A model generated the notes under the pieces. That model searched no databases. It was not told the DNA's origin and worked only from the letters and a program-made list of their open reading frames with translations. From Trinickia acidisoli (lineage in GTDB: Bacteria > Pseudomonadota > Gammaproteobacteria > Burkholderiales > Burkholderiaceae), in the NCBI RefSeq assembly GCF_017315725.1, contig NZ_JAFLRG010000002.1:1922001-1986000 (forward strand): a DNA stretch of 64,000 nucleotides. The letters are read 5' to 3'. Shown here piece by piece: positions 29,901-35,615 of the stretch. Numbering within the stretch: the first letter of the stretch is position 1; each line of letters starts with the position of its first letter. Both the position numbers and the translations under genes were made by a program.

Positions 29901-31785
29901 CCGCGACCGTGACGTTGCCTTGCGCCGCGATGTTCGTCTGCGCTCCCCCGGCCAGGGTGCCGTTGACGACGATGTCGCCGGCCGCCACAACGGACGCATC
30001 GCCTACCAAGGCGGCGTTCCCGTTGAATGTCACGTTTCCATTGCCGGCCGAGCCGTTGGTCACGACGGCAAACGCACCGCCGGCTTGTACATCGGCGAAC
30101 GTCGCGCTGTTGGCCGCACTGACTTGCAGAGCGTTGGCCAGGAGCGTCCCGGTCAGGTTAACATCATCGCCGCTTGTCAATGCACCGCTTTGGCCGAACG
30201 CAATCGAGCCGCTGCCTGTGATGTCTCCTCGCGTGGTTAAGGTCCCGTTCTGCTGGACGATAGCAACGCCCGGTACGTCGAACGTTCCACTCGCGATCGT
30301 CGCGTCGGTGCCGACCAAGAGCGAGCCGGCAATATCGAACGCGCCGCTGACGTTTGCATTGAATGCCTTACCGCTGGCGAGAGAACCGGTCAAGGCAACG
30401 TCTTGCCCCGCTGAGAGCGCAATGTCGTTGACCGCCGTTGTCTGAGCGGTGAGGCTGATGTTGCCTCCTGCGGACATCGACACGTCTGCGTTCGATGTCA
30501 CCGTTCCTGTCGACAAGATGTCGCCTGCGGCAGTGACCTGGTAGTTGCCGACGCTGAGGCCGGAGCCGTTCGTCGTCAAATCTCCATTGGACGACAGCGT
30601 CAAGCTCCCCGCGGTGGCTGCGAGCGCCGCATCCGTGCGCACCCCCATCCCCTGCGCCGTGCCGATCACGGAGATCTGCCCCGCCGTCATCGCCCCGAAG
30701 TTCGTCGCATCGATCGCATAGCCTTGCGTGGCATTGCCGATCGAAGCCAGCGTATTGGCGCTGCCGTTCGACTGTGTCGAATACGTCGTCCCCGTCGCAT
30801 CCGATGCGCTCGGGCTCACGAGTTGATCGCCCGCGATCACGTTGATACGCGTGCCCGCATACAGCGGCGCGTTGATCCCCACCGTCTCGCCGATCAAATC
30901 GATCGTGCCAACGGTGCCCTCGATACCCGAGCCCGGTCCGTTCGTGCCCGCGTTGCCTTCGATTTGAATGTGACCGCCGGTCACATCGTACGCCACCGCC
31001 TGCGCATTCGTGAAATCCGTTGACGTGCCGCCAATTCCCGTCAGGAATTGCGGCGCGCCCGTCGTCAGCGTCACGCCGATCGTGTTCGTGAAGCCGGCGC
31101 CGCGCACCGCGATACCGTTCGGGTTCGCGATGATCACCGTGGCCGGCGCGCCGAATACTTCGAGCGGCCCATTGAGTGCGCTCATGAACGCACTGCCGGT
31201 CGAGGTGACCTCGTTCACGATCATGCTGGCCGTGCGGCCGTTCAAGTTCGGATTGGCCGTGACGTTGCCGCCCGTCAGCGTCGTGCCGCCTTGCAGGCTG
31301 TTGTTCAGAATCAACCCGATCGGGTCGACGTTGAAGCTTTGATATTGATTGAGCGAGATGCCCGCGGCATTCGGCGCCGTGATATTGACGACGGGCACAC
31401 CGCCGTTCGTACCGGTCGATTGCGTGATCTTCGGTTGAAACGACAGCGGCGCCGTGGGATCGGTGATCGGGGCGGCTTCCGCCACTTGCATCGCGAAGCG
31501 AATGCGCAGCGAGGCGAGGTCTTGGATCACGCGCCATGCATTGTCATCGAGACGATGATCGCCCGCGGCAATCACGCCTGCCGCGGCCCGACCTTGCTCG
31601 ACGGTGATGGTGATCGGAGCGACGAAAAGGGTAGCGGCAACGAGCGCACTCACTGCGCGCTGCCATGCGCGATAGCGACGCATACCCGCATCGCGCATCG
31701 GCTCTCCCGCGCGCAATTGCATTTGGTCGCGCGCTGCCTGAGCAGCTTCCAGTTGGCACCACTCGCCCCGCTTAGCCCGTTTCAT
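20914..31785 (-). CDS. cdiA: Full-length CdiA contact-dependent growth inhibition exoprotein
   Basis: 3623 residues. A long basic N-terminus precedes a hydrophobic export segment (about 44-62), as in large two-partner-secreted proteins. A TPS domain lies at about 115-270, with NPNGI at 221-225. About 1800 residues of short beta-helix repeats (x-G-N-L-x-A-G-x-x-L) follow. Then come pretoxin segments with conserved Cys, the DUF637 region (FTAEGGFGFSDIV), GTGCAGGAIGG and the VENN-like AENESLNN near 3390. The last about 100 residues (GVEFVYDPTTNTFAVG, then SPHQQLVQSIG, VVGGTFSR, SGHYGQNWTP) resemble polymorphic toxin type 43, probably an RNase; this naming is from memory. Export is expected through the TpsB encoded upstream in the same transcript direction. 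Confidence 0.88.
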   Translation of the reverse strand: MKRAKRGEWCQLEAAQAARDQMQLRAGEPMRDAGMRRYRAWQRAVSALVAATLFVAPITITVEQGRAAAGVIAAGDHRLDDNAWRVIQDLASLRIRFAMQVAEAAPITDPTAPLSFQPKITQSTGTNGGVPVVNITAPNAAGISLNQYQSFNVDPIGLILNNSLQGGTTLTGGNVTANPNLNGRTASMIVNEVTSTGSAFMSALNGPLEVFGAPATVIIANPNGIAVRGAGFTNTIGVTLTTGAPQFLTGIGGTSTDFTNAQAVAYDVTGGHIQIEGNAGTNGPGSGIEGTVGTIDLIGETVGINAPLYAGTRINVIAGDQLVSPSASDATGTTYSTQSNGSANTLASIGNATQGYAIDATNFGAMTAGQISVIGTAQGMGVRTDAALAATAGSLTLSSNGDLTTNGSGLSVGNYQVTAAGDILSTGTVTSNADVSMSAGGNISLTAQTTAVNDIALSAGQDVALTGSLASGKAFNANVSGAFDIAGSLLVGTDATIASGTFDVPGVAIVQQNGTLTTRGDITGSGSIAFGQSGALTSGDDVNLTGTLLANALQVSAANSATFADVQAGGAFAVVTNGSAGNGNVTFNGNAALVGDASVVAAGDIVVNGTLAGGAQTNIAAQGNVTVAATGTLQSVGDLSMSASTGSVNSTGAISSHGALTANAAQNVALTGTTNATGDATLTAASDVTVDGTFASQGNGTITAGHDVTLAGNSGFTNDVSASAGNNLSVTGALQGNNVTLTANNAIALNNVQSNAALAVTTTGATGGGNIDVNGTVASLSTGTVSAAGAVAVNGTLKTSSALNVTATTDTTIAGTLTSNGDMTLANSTGSLTSTGTIQSGGNLTANAAQSIDLGTGATSSLGDLSLTAGQNVTMNGTIVSQDNGTIKAGGAIGGGASLAFGLAANLNSVGDTTLTGSLRGATIQTNAGGSGTFADVQAGSDIALVAIGDLSVTGTLVGGSNVSLTAGNDINVSGTTTVTLDTALQSGRDINVTGTLNGQGNGYFSAGRDIVGNGTLGFQQSALLTAAADIAQGGLVQGQSIQALAGGNLTLNTAQSATTVGLNAGASGTGDLTINGAVSAAQSITATAFGNVTIGSNGKLAAGLTLGVSALNNINVAGALESTGDTTLNAQLGSLNATGGINSGGILSITTGLDLLLGASTTSVGDMTLTAGRNAVLNGTVVGQGNGYVAAGQDITGPGTQAFGTAAVLSAQRDILLTGSLQANAVQATGGDSASLNDVTSGTTLSLTADGNAGNGDASITGTAMAPGAVTVEAARDVIVSGSVIGGSTVGLAAARNVTVAGSVQSASDLTVVATNGTVSLTGTTTTSGALNVGSGLDTVFGGQTNATGAVTVSAGNNVQLTGSLAGQSTGTLTAGQDISGGGSAAFAQAAELTAGNDLALTGSVQGASVAVVGFNNAGLGSVQSMSGDITVTALGLAGQGDLTLSGPATSKGNVFLDAARDIDVAGATSAIGTATISAGRNLTAADVTAGGALSMAATNGGLSAGNLTTDANLAGAAANSVSTGSVNAGGTVTFQAQGLDGTGDVNVGGALAAGSATVITAARDATFGSTVTAGNALTVLAGRNLTANGNISTGADTSLTATSGNLDASGSITTAGNFDASAGGSLALAGGLVNGNTALTSGTAMALTGTLYGLGTATISASGAIAGGGSLTVGSDIALTSGADITLGGIQGAGQLTATSVGDMSLGATTAVGNVTANSTAGSVTFNGDLQSAGNVQLTAANNVAVTGAVSSVGSVTVTGTNGNVNVAGVSTNGGATLTAGQSLTLSGTSVVAGALALAGANVTLSGSQSSSKSITVAAQGALDASQSSIVSSQNLQMSGTDITLGSAVVGGTLNAQASNQLSLVGSAVDVVGSTTLTSQNGIYNASNVLSGGALNVSAPNITNAANASLASTSTTTISATNFTNAGLVNGNTTSINVAGTLNNSGGSLMGVNALTINTGVLNNQNGLIFAGDPNSSTGATGDLSVTINGGGSSAFANAGGELLAQRNLTIGAVSATLDPSQGTISQGGQLSITAGSIDVAGTWDYGGQGVSIYGINGIANSGTMTGAAPLTISTDGTFTNSGQVIGQDVTFNGALYNVANAVMHAGDAMVLNGSVTNRGTIESAGNITFNGGGNNFDNQYGTTQANGNIALSTGGTIYNTVGTISAAGNININAGAVINDALQGPTQTQTQLVSASADPSLLQGIVVGSGTGWDCLDIQGTCFAQAYSFTGTIASLQPDMTNGVLDVNLVPDCSLYSTCPNAEVGTGLASSPGDFETIALPGIDRTTTTAGAISPSVITAGGSIDLSAGQLSNAGGTISAALDVSLDLQSLNNAPIGNNVSSTVDTVDKTQLDAFMAQLNTIGGADSAVLGIAGTTSGGWGYTLYPETVALNWSVSVPPSSVSTVTSFGSQGQIIAGRNMTLSGGNLVNGGLLYAGNNFSASGAQSFGNQGQYNSNTTTQPGCAAGVSGTECARGNGFRGGNPNSTSFSYAQQDATVYAGNDLVIAAGQINNTYGNLLAGHDIVIGGVGTTATSTTPANSLTNTSGNIIAGNNITLAVSGAVTNTLPPPVTIHQNYGSDEAYSGCMTAGGYKESYCEGYVDQQSGNSSNISAGNNLQIAAGSLANIGSLISAGTSATINVAGPVVNEAQTLNAYWHSHWVQETGDFSSDIRHDVWACGSVAECTQLYGSAYTSVGGTIDPPQPIGNIAATIQAPNLSISANGVIQNVGNVVGTSVQLTGQSLINGITTANTYTPRVNGPSQIISLSGFNLPGLNLSALGSGNGSSSASASGQVSYLEGVMGGAGTVVGPQQLLSELPANLQPSSTLFYYNPEAEDLMLQQQALQQTGEASFIGGLAYDSTTGLSVTDQEKAILYQNALNYAEQNNLQLGVALTQTQVSALTQPMLWYVEQTVPDPSCMATGTIMACPTVTALMPQVYLPANWSTLSAGGNIVGQNVTLNFNQDGNGSVLNTGDIAASNTLTVNTNTLTNQANQVDVGQIWQYLQATGYEDTTGTTVQPGGFMSAANMNLNVQTLNQIGGALQSLNDDGTTNQAGTQQLINSLKQQLGANFAQTSLSDNLHTSFTAEGGFGFSDIVMMAFEVVVSIMSAGAASAEIGATLGATNATFAAAVPATTAAAGTSAGLGNIALSAAISSFTTSAMSQLAATGSLNLGSAFEAAGIGAITAGLTNGITYDPSSGVGFATQPLTIGGPTSSLAMLSGVQSLGNAMVPQAGSTAAENLPEEMLALGANAAISAGVQTTIGGGSFLGNLEHDAAGDLAAAGAYAIGDAKNTLFTDLGSTGGELAYLGAHAGLGCLASAAEGTGCAGGAIGGATSALVAPFLVSEAGGAANLTDGQRAAIAGISTLLGGVTAGLAGQNAQGGATAAENESLNNSTEDHRTEEQKGEDQLKEELSQERAMLSGGQEIIGYDDEGNPIMAYKPSPSLFGLAGSTGSNQGASGNAAGLTGLGSGVDFGTGANDWSDGTPNTGSTAPTFSGSGPAPGVIAITDSTSVGALRNYYPSGGGVEFVYDPTTNTFAVGTPTAGSFDGSPHQQLVQSIGANDQNVVGGTFSRAADGSIVTTENSGHYGQNWTPQIWNQFQQWLSNRVGVPVNHQPWGSE

Positions 31786-31846
31786 TATTTATTGTTCTCG
31801 ATCGCTTGTTCGCGTTATCGACGCACTCATCCGACGTGCACGACGC

Positions 31847-32719
31847 CTATTCCGCCTTCACGGTCTCCGGCGCCTTCGCAGGCTCCGGTGTCGTGGCAGT
31901 CTCCGCAGTCTCCGCCGTCTTCGCAACGGCCGACGTCTCCGGTGTCTTCGCCGTCTGAACGGTGGCCGCCGATACACCCCGGCTCGCGAGCAAATCGGCC
32001 TGAATGTTGGGCACAAGCCCCATCACCGCTTCGTCCACCCCCTGAATCGCGTGAGGCAGATCGCCCTTCAGCTCCGAGTACAGGGTGTAATGGTACGGAT
32101 CGGCATTTCCCTTGTTGAAATGCAACTGGTCTTTGAAAATCGGCTCGAACGTATCGGCCTTATAAATCGTGACGTTCGCTCGGACGTCACGCGTGTACCA
32201 GGAAAACGAGCCGGGGGCAAAGTAGCCATTGGTGTTCTGAACGACCATGATCGCGTCGGCGCCCGCATAGCGCTTCCCCGCCAGAACCCACGTCGCTCCG
32301 TGATTCTTGGAGACCAGCTTTGGCATATCGTCGCCGGCTAGATCGATTTCCTTGACGGCGTATCCCTCGTTTCGGAGTTCGCCTTCGATTGCATCGACAA
32401 ACTTCCGGTTCAACGCCGTGTCGCCCAGTTTTTCCGTCACGAAATCGTTGAACGTCGGATTGGTTCTGTGCGAAGCCGCACTAATGGCGCCGGAGACTGC
32501 GCCCGTGATCGCCGCCACGAGTATGCCGGGACCAATGATCATCACCGGACCGCTTCCGGCACTGAAGGCGTAATAGTTCGTCTTCTTCGGCGTGACAACC
32601 GCAATCGTCTTTACGGCGTCCATCTTCGCCGAATCGTAGGTCGCCCGGGGCGGTGCTGCGCAAGCAGTCATAAGGCACGCACAGACAGCAACCGTCACTA
32701 GCTTAGTTACCGATTTCAA
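31847..32719 (-). CDS. Lipoprotein of the CDI operon
   Basis: A TTG at 32719 with GGAG 7 bases upstream gives 290 residues; the frame is open to 32782. The start KSVTKLVTVAVCACLMTACAAPP (split by the lipobox LMTAC) marks a lipidated protein. The body has one hydrophobic glycine-rich stretch (GPGILVAAITGAVSGAISAA) and soluble segments ending in a Thr/Pro/Glu/Ala-rich tail of about 45 residues. It sits 62 bases before cdiA and downstream of the PPIase. Burkholderia bcp loci also encode a small lipoprotein (BcpO), but this protein is larger and I cannot claim homology. A role in envelope passage or display of CdiA is an inference. Confidence 0.7.
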   Translation of the reverse strand: MKSVTKLVTVAVCACLMTACAAPPRATYDSAKMDAVKTIAVVTPKKTNYYAFSAGSGPVMIIGPGILVAAITGAVSGAISAASHRTNPTFNDFVTEKLGDTALNRKFVDAIEGELRNEGYAVKEIDLAGDDMPKLVSKNHGATWVLAGKRYAGADAIMVVQNTNGYFAPGSFSWYTRDVRANVTIYKADTFEPIFKDQLHFNKGNADPYHYTLYSELKGDLPHAIQGVDEAVMGLVPNIQADLLASRGVSAATVQTAKTPETSAVAKTAETAETATTPEPAKAPETVKAE

Positions 32720-32800
32720 TTCGATACTCCGTTTAACAATGCTTTTTGGTCGCCGCGTCCTTTGTTCGCCACGGCTACGCACACGAGCGAACGACCGCCC

Positions 32801-33697
32801 TTACTGCTCGATATGCGCACCCTTCACGAGGTCGGTCACCACCTGCGCCGTCGCCTTCGCCACCGCAACTTGCTCGAGTTCTTTGCGCAACTGCGCCTTC
32901 GATTGATCGAACGTGGGAATTTGCGTGGGACGCATTTGATCGACGCGCAGGATCCAGAACGCATTGCCCACTTGCACGGGCGCGCTGGAGACCGCGCCCT
33001 GCGGCAGTTTCACGAGCGCTTCGGCCAGCGGCTGCGGCCAGCCCTGCGTCTGCCCTTCGGCAATCGGCGTCTTGAACGACACCCAGTTCAGCGCGCCGCC
33101 TTGCGCCGCCGCGGGCCCTGCGCTGTATTGCTTGGCGAGTTGCGTGAAGTCGCCGCCTTTTTTCAGTTGATCGAGCACGGTCTTGGCCGTCGCGGCGTCC
33201 TTGACCACGATCGCGCTCGGCTTGTATTCGTTCGTGCCGAGCGAAGCGACGATCGAGTCGTACTTGGCCTTCACGTCCGCGTCGCTCACGGGCGCCGGTT
33301 TGATGGCATCGCGCAAGTACGCTTGCATCATCAACATGGCCTTCGCTTGCTCGACTCCCGCCTTCACATCGGCGTGCGTGTCGTAGTGTTCCTTTTGCGC
33401 GGCCTGGCGGAACAATTCGCGCGCGATGAGCTGGTTCTTCAACGATGTGCGCAGCGCGGGCGTGTCTTGCTGGCCGCTCTGCCGCACTGCCGCGTCCAAA
33501 TCCGATTGCGCGATCGCAACGCCGTTGATGCGCGCAATGACACCCGCAGGCAACGATGCGCCCGCGACCGAAGCGGCATGCGCGGGAGCCGGCGGCTGCG
33601 CGCCGAATGCCGGCGCGACGAGCGCCGAAAATACCGCAGCGGCAGCCATGCCGCGCTTGAACGTCGCTTTCAGATCTTGCTTCTGTTCGTGTTTCAT
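32801..33697 (-). CDS. Periplasmic parvulin-type peptidyl-prolyl isomerase (SurA/PpiC-like)
   Basis: 298 residues with a signal peptide ending about residue 33 (VFSALVAPAFGA). A SurA-like N-terminal chaperone segment (VIARINGVAIAQSDLDAAV) and a parvulin domain at about 140-240 follow (PSAIVVKDAATAKTVLDQL, GGDFTQLAKQYS, GGALNWVSF, GAVSSAPVQVGNAFWILRV). AGGA lies 8 bases before the ATG. Parvulins of this type help outer-membrane and secreted proteins cross the periplasm. Encoded between the TpsB and CdiA genes, it is likely a dedicated chaperone for one or both. Confidence 0.88.
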   Translation of the reverse strand: MKHEQKQDLKATFKRGMAAAAVFSALVAPAFGAQPPAPAHAASVAGASLPAGVIARINGVAIAQSDLDAAVRQSGQQDTPALRTSLKNQLIARELFRQAAQKEHYDTHADVKAGVEQAKAMLMMQAYLRDAIKPAPVSDADVKAKYDSIVASLGTNEYKPSAIVVKDAATAKTVLDQLKKGGDFTQLAKQYSAGPAAAQGGALNWVSFKTPIAEGQTQGWPQPLAEALVKLPQGAVSSAPVQVGNAFWILRVDQMRPTQIPTFDQSKAQLRKELEQVAVAKATAQVVTDLVKGAHIEQ

Positions 33698-33758
33698 CGG
33701 AGGGTCCTCGTAATCGGTTGGATAAGGGAAGCGACATTCGGCGCCAAAGCCGCCTAAC

Positions 33759-35615
33759 CTATGTCGCCCAGTTCAAAGTGAAAAGCAGCACACGCGATCT
33801 CGGGCCCAGTGCCGCGGGCTGCAATAACGCTTGCCCCGCGAGCACCTCGCCCGAGATCGACTGCGAATGAAACGTCCATTGCACGCGGGCGCCGATACCT
33901 GCGCCGGCCATCGTTGGCCACCCGCCTTGCGCAACCAGATGCGCCTTGCCGCCGTCGAGAAAAACGTAGGGCTCCCAGTGCGCGTCGTGCCAAGCCGGCG
34001 CGTTCGACCAGACCCATTCGTTGCGCAGATAAAACCCACTGTCTCCGCTAACAGCCGCCTGCGAAAAACCACGCACGGTGTCGCTTCCGCCCAGAAAGAT
34101 TTGCTCGTTGCCGAACAGTGCGTCGTGGCTGTATTGGCCGTTGAGCGTGCCGCGATAAGTCCAATCCGTCGGTCCGATACTGGCGAGCGGTAGTTGTAGC
34201 GTCGCATTCCAATCGGCACGCGTGAACTGTGCATGTGCATCGGTTTCGTCGATGCCGTGCTCATCGTGCGTCGCCGCGAGCCACGGCAATCCCTCGGAAA
34301 TGCCGAATTCCGCCGTCAACGCACCCGGCTCCTTGTGTGCCGAGAAATGCCAAAGCCCCGACAAAGCCAAGCGCAGTACCGTCAAGTTCTCGGGTGAGAA
34401 TTCCAAATCGTTCACGTTGCGCTGTGTGCTGAGCTTCGTCAGCGTCGCATCGACGGAGAGGCGCGACGTAGCGGAGTTCGCAAACACATCGTTCCAGCCG
34501 AGGATTTGGCTGAATGTTCTTCCGTACAGCAACGCAGAATCGCCGATCAGTTGCTGATACTCCGACACCGAAGTCGTATAGCTATAGGTCTGAAACCCGA
34601 ACGGCACGGCTGCCGACAGCACCACCGCATTCGTATCGGTGCTGCCGATATACGAAAGTCCTAAGGACTCCTGAAGACCGAGGACGTTGTCCGCTTCCGC
34701 AGCGCCTCGATAACGAAGCTTGCCTGTCGAGGGATCGCCGTAATTGTCGATGCCGAAGTTGTAGTTGAATCGATTGCCGTACGGGTTGGTGATCGCGACG
34801 ATCGAATCGCCCGCGGCTTGTCCCGGCAAAACCTGGATCTGTGCTTGATTGCGACGCAATCGGTTGATCTGATCGACGCCTTGTTCGAGATCGGGCAAGC
34901 GCAATACATCACCGACGCTTTCGGGGAACGCCCACGCCGTACCCGCATCGGTGAAGAGTCCACCGCCCTTCGTTTGCGGCAGGCCGCTTTCGGGCAAGGT
35001 AGGCGCGGGCCGCAGCGGTGCACCGTTGAGCATCATCGCTTCGATACGGCCGGGGACGATCGTCACGGCCAACGTGCCCGTCGCGAGATGTTGAGGCGTA
35101 CTCAGATAAACGCGCGTCGTGATGTAGCCGTGCTCGATGTAAGCCTCGGTCAATCGGCGCAGCAACAGGTCGATGCGATTGCGGCCGAGATGTTTGCCGA
35201 TGAATGGGCGTGTTACCGCGGCGAGCTGCTTGTCCGTCAGCACCTTCTCGCCCGAGAACGCGATGCGGTTGATGAGGAACGTCGGCCCCGGATCGGGCAG
35301 CGATTCGACATCGGCGCCTGCGGGAAGATTGGGTGCGGCAGGCAGCGAGGCGGGCGCGGCTTCGATCTGTGCCGGCGCTGCATTGAGTTCTCGCTGTCGT
35401 TGCTGCGTCCGCGCATCGTCGAGCATTCGCTGGCCGGGGTCTTGAATCGACGGCAACTCGGGCGCAAGCGGCGGCATGCCAGCTTGGCCCAGTCCTGGCC
35501 TAGGCGGCAGCGGCGGCACGGCTTGCGCCACGGCATCGCATGCTGGCCACGCCAGCGCGACAGCGAGCGATAACCGCGAGAGCGCGATGTTCAAAGACCT
35601 TAGAGACCGATCCAC
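33759..35615 (-). CDS. cdiB: Two-partner secretion transporter TpsB (CdiB/FhaC type)
   Basis: 618 residues. A signal peptide (about 1-31, ending VAQA) leads to a Pro-rich linker and a ShlB-type POTRA domain at about 110-195 (FLINRIAFSGEKVLTDKQL, GYITTRVYLSTPQ). A 16-strand barrel follows, with the L6 motif in GGSDTVRGF near 480 and a final beta-strand ending RVLLFTLNWAT. FhaC/CdiB proteins recognise TPS domains and export the partner through the outer membrane. The GTG at 35615 overlaps the stop of the short tpsA by 14 bases, so these two are translationally coupled. It is the only TpsB gene in the window and must also serve the full-length CdiA. Confidence 0.88.
   Translation of the reverse strand: MDRSLRSLNIALSRLSLAVALAWPACDAVAQAVPPLPPRPGLGQAGMPPLAPELPSIQDPGQRMLDDARTQQRQRELNAAPAQIEAAPASLPAAPNLPAGADVESLPDPGPTFLINRIAFSGEKVLTDKQLAAVTRPFIGKHLGRNRIDLLLRRLTEAYIEHGYITTRVYLSTPQHLATGTLAVTIVPGRIEAMMLNGAPLRPAPTLPESGLPQTKGGGLFTDAGTAWAFPESVGDVLRLPDLEQGVDQINRLRRNQAQIQVLPGQAAGDSIVAITNPYGNRFNYNFGIDNYGDPSTGKLRYRGAAEADNVLGLQESLGLSYIGSTDTNAVVLSAAVPFGFQTYSYTTSVSEYQQLIGDSALLYGRTFSQILGWNDVFANSATSRLSVDATLTKLSTQRNVNDLEFSPENLTVLRLALSGLWHFSAHKEPGALTAEFGISEGLPWLAATHDEHGIDETDAHAQFTRADWNATLQLPLASIGPTDWTYRGTLNGQYSHDALFGNEQIFLGGSDTVRGFSQAAVSGDSGFYLRNEWVWSNAPAWHDAHWEPYVFLDGGKAHLVAQGGWPTMAGAGIGARVQWTFHSQSISGEVLAGQALLQPAALGPRSRVLLFTLNWAT

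Noticed and set aside
21318..31342. Plus-strand ORFs across the full-length cdiA
   Set aside because: Same reason; the minus frame has all CdiA domains.
10107..31785. Short periodic DNA repeats that might suggest a CRISPR or satellite
   Set aside because: The periodicity is the beta-helix repeat of the encoded proteins; there are no equal repeats with unique spacers.
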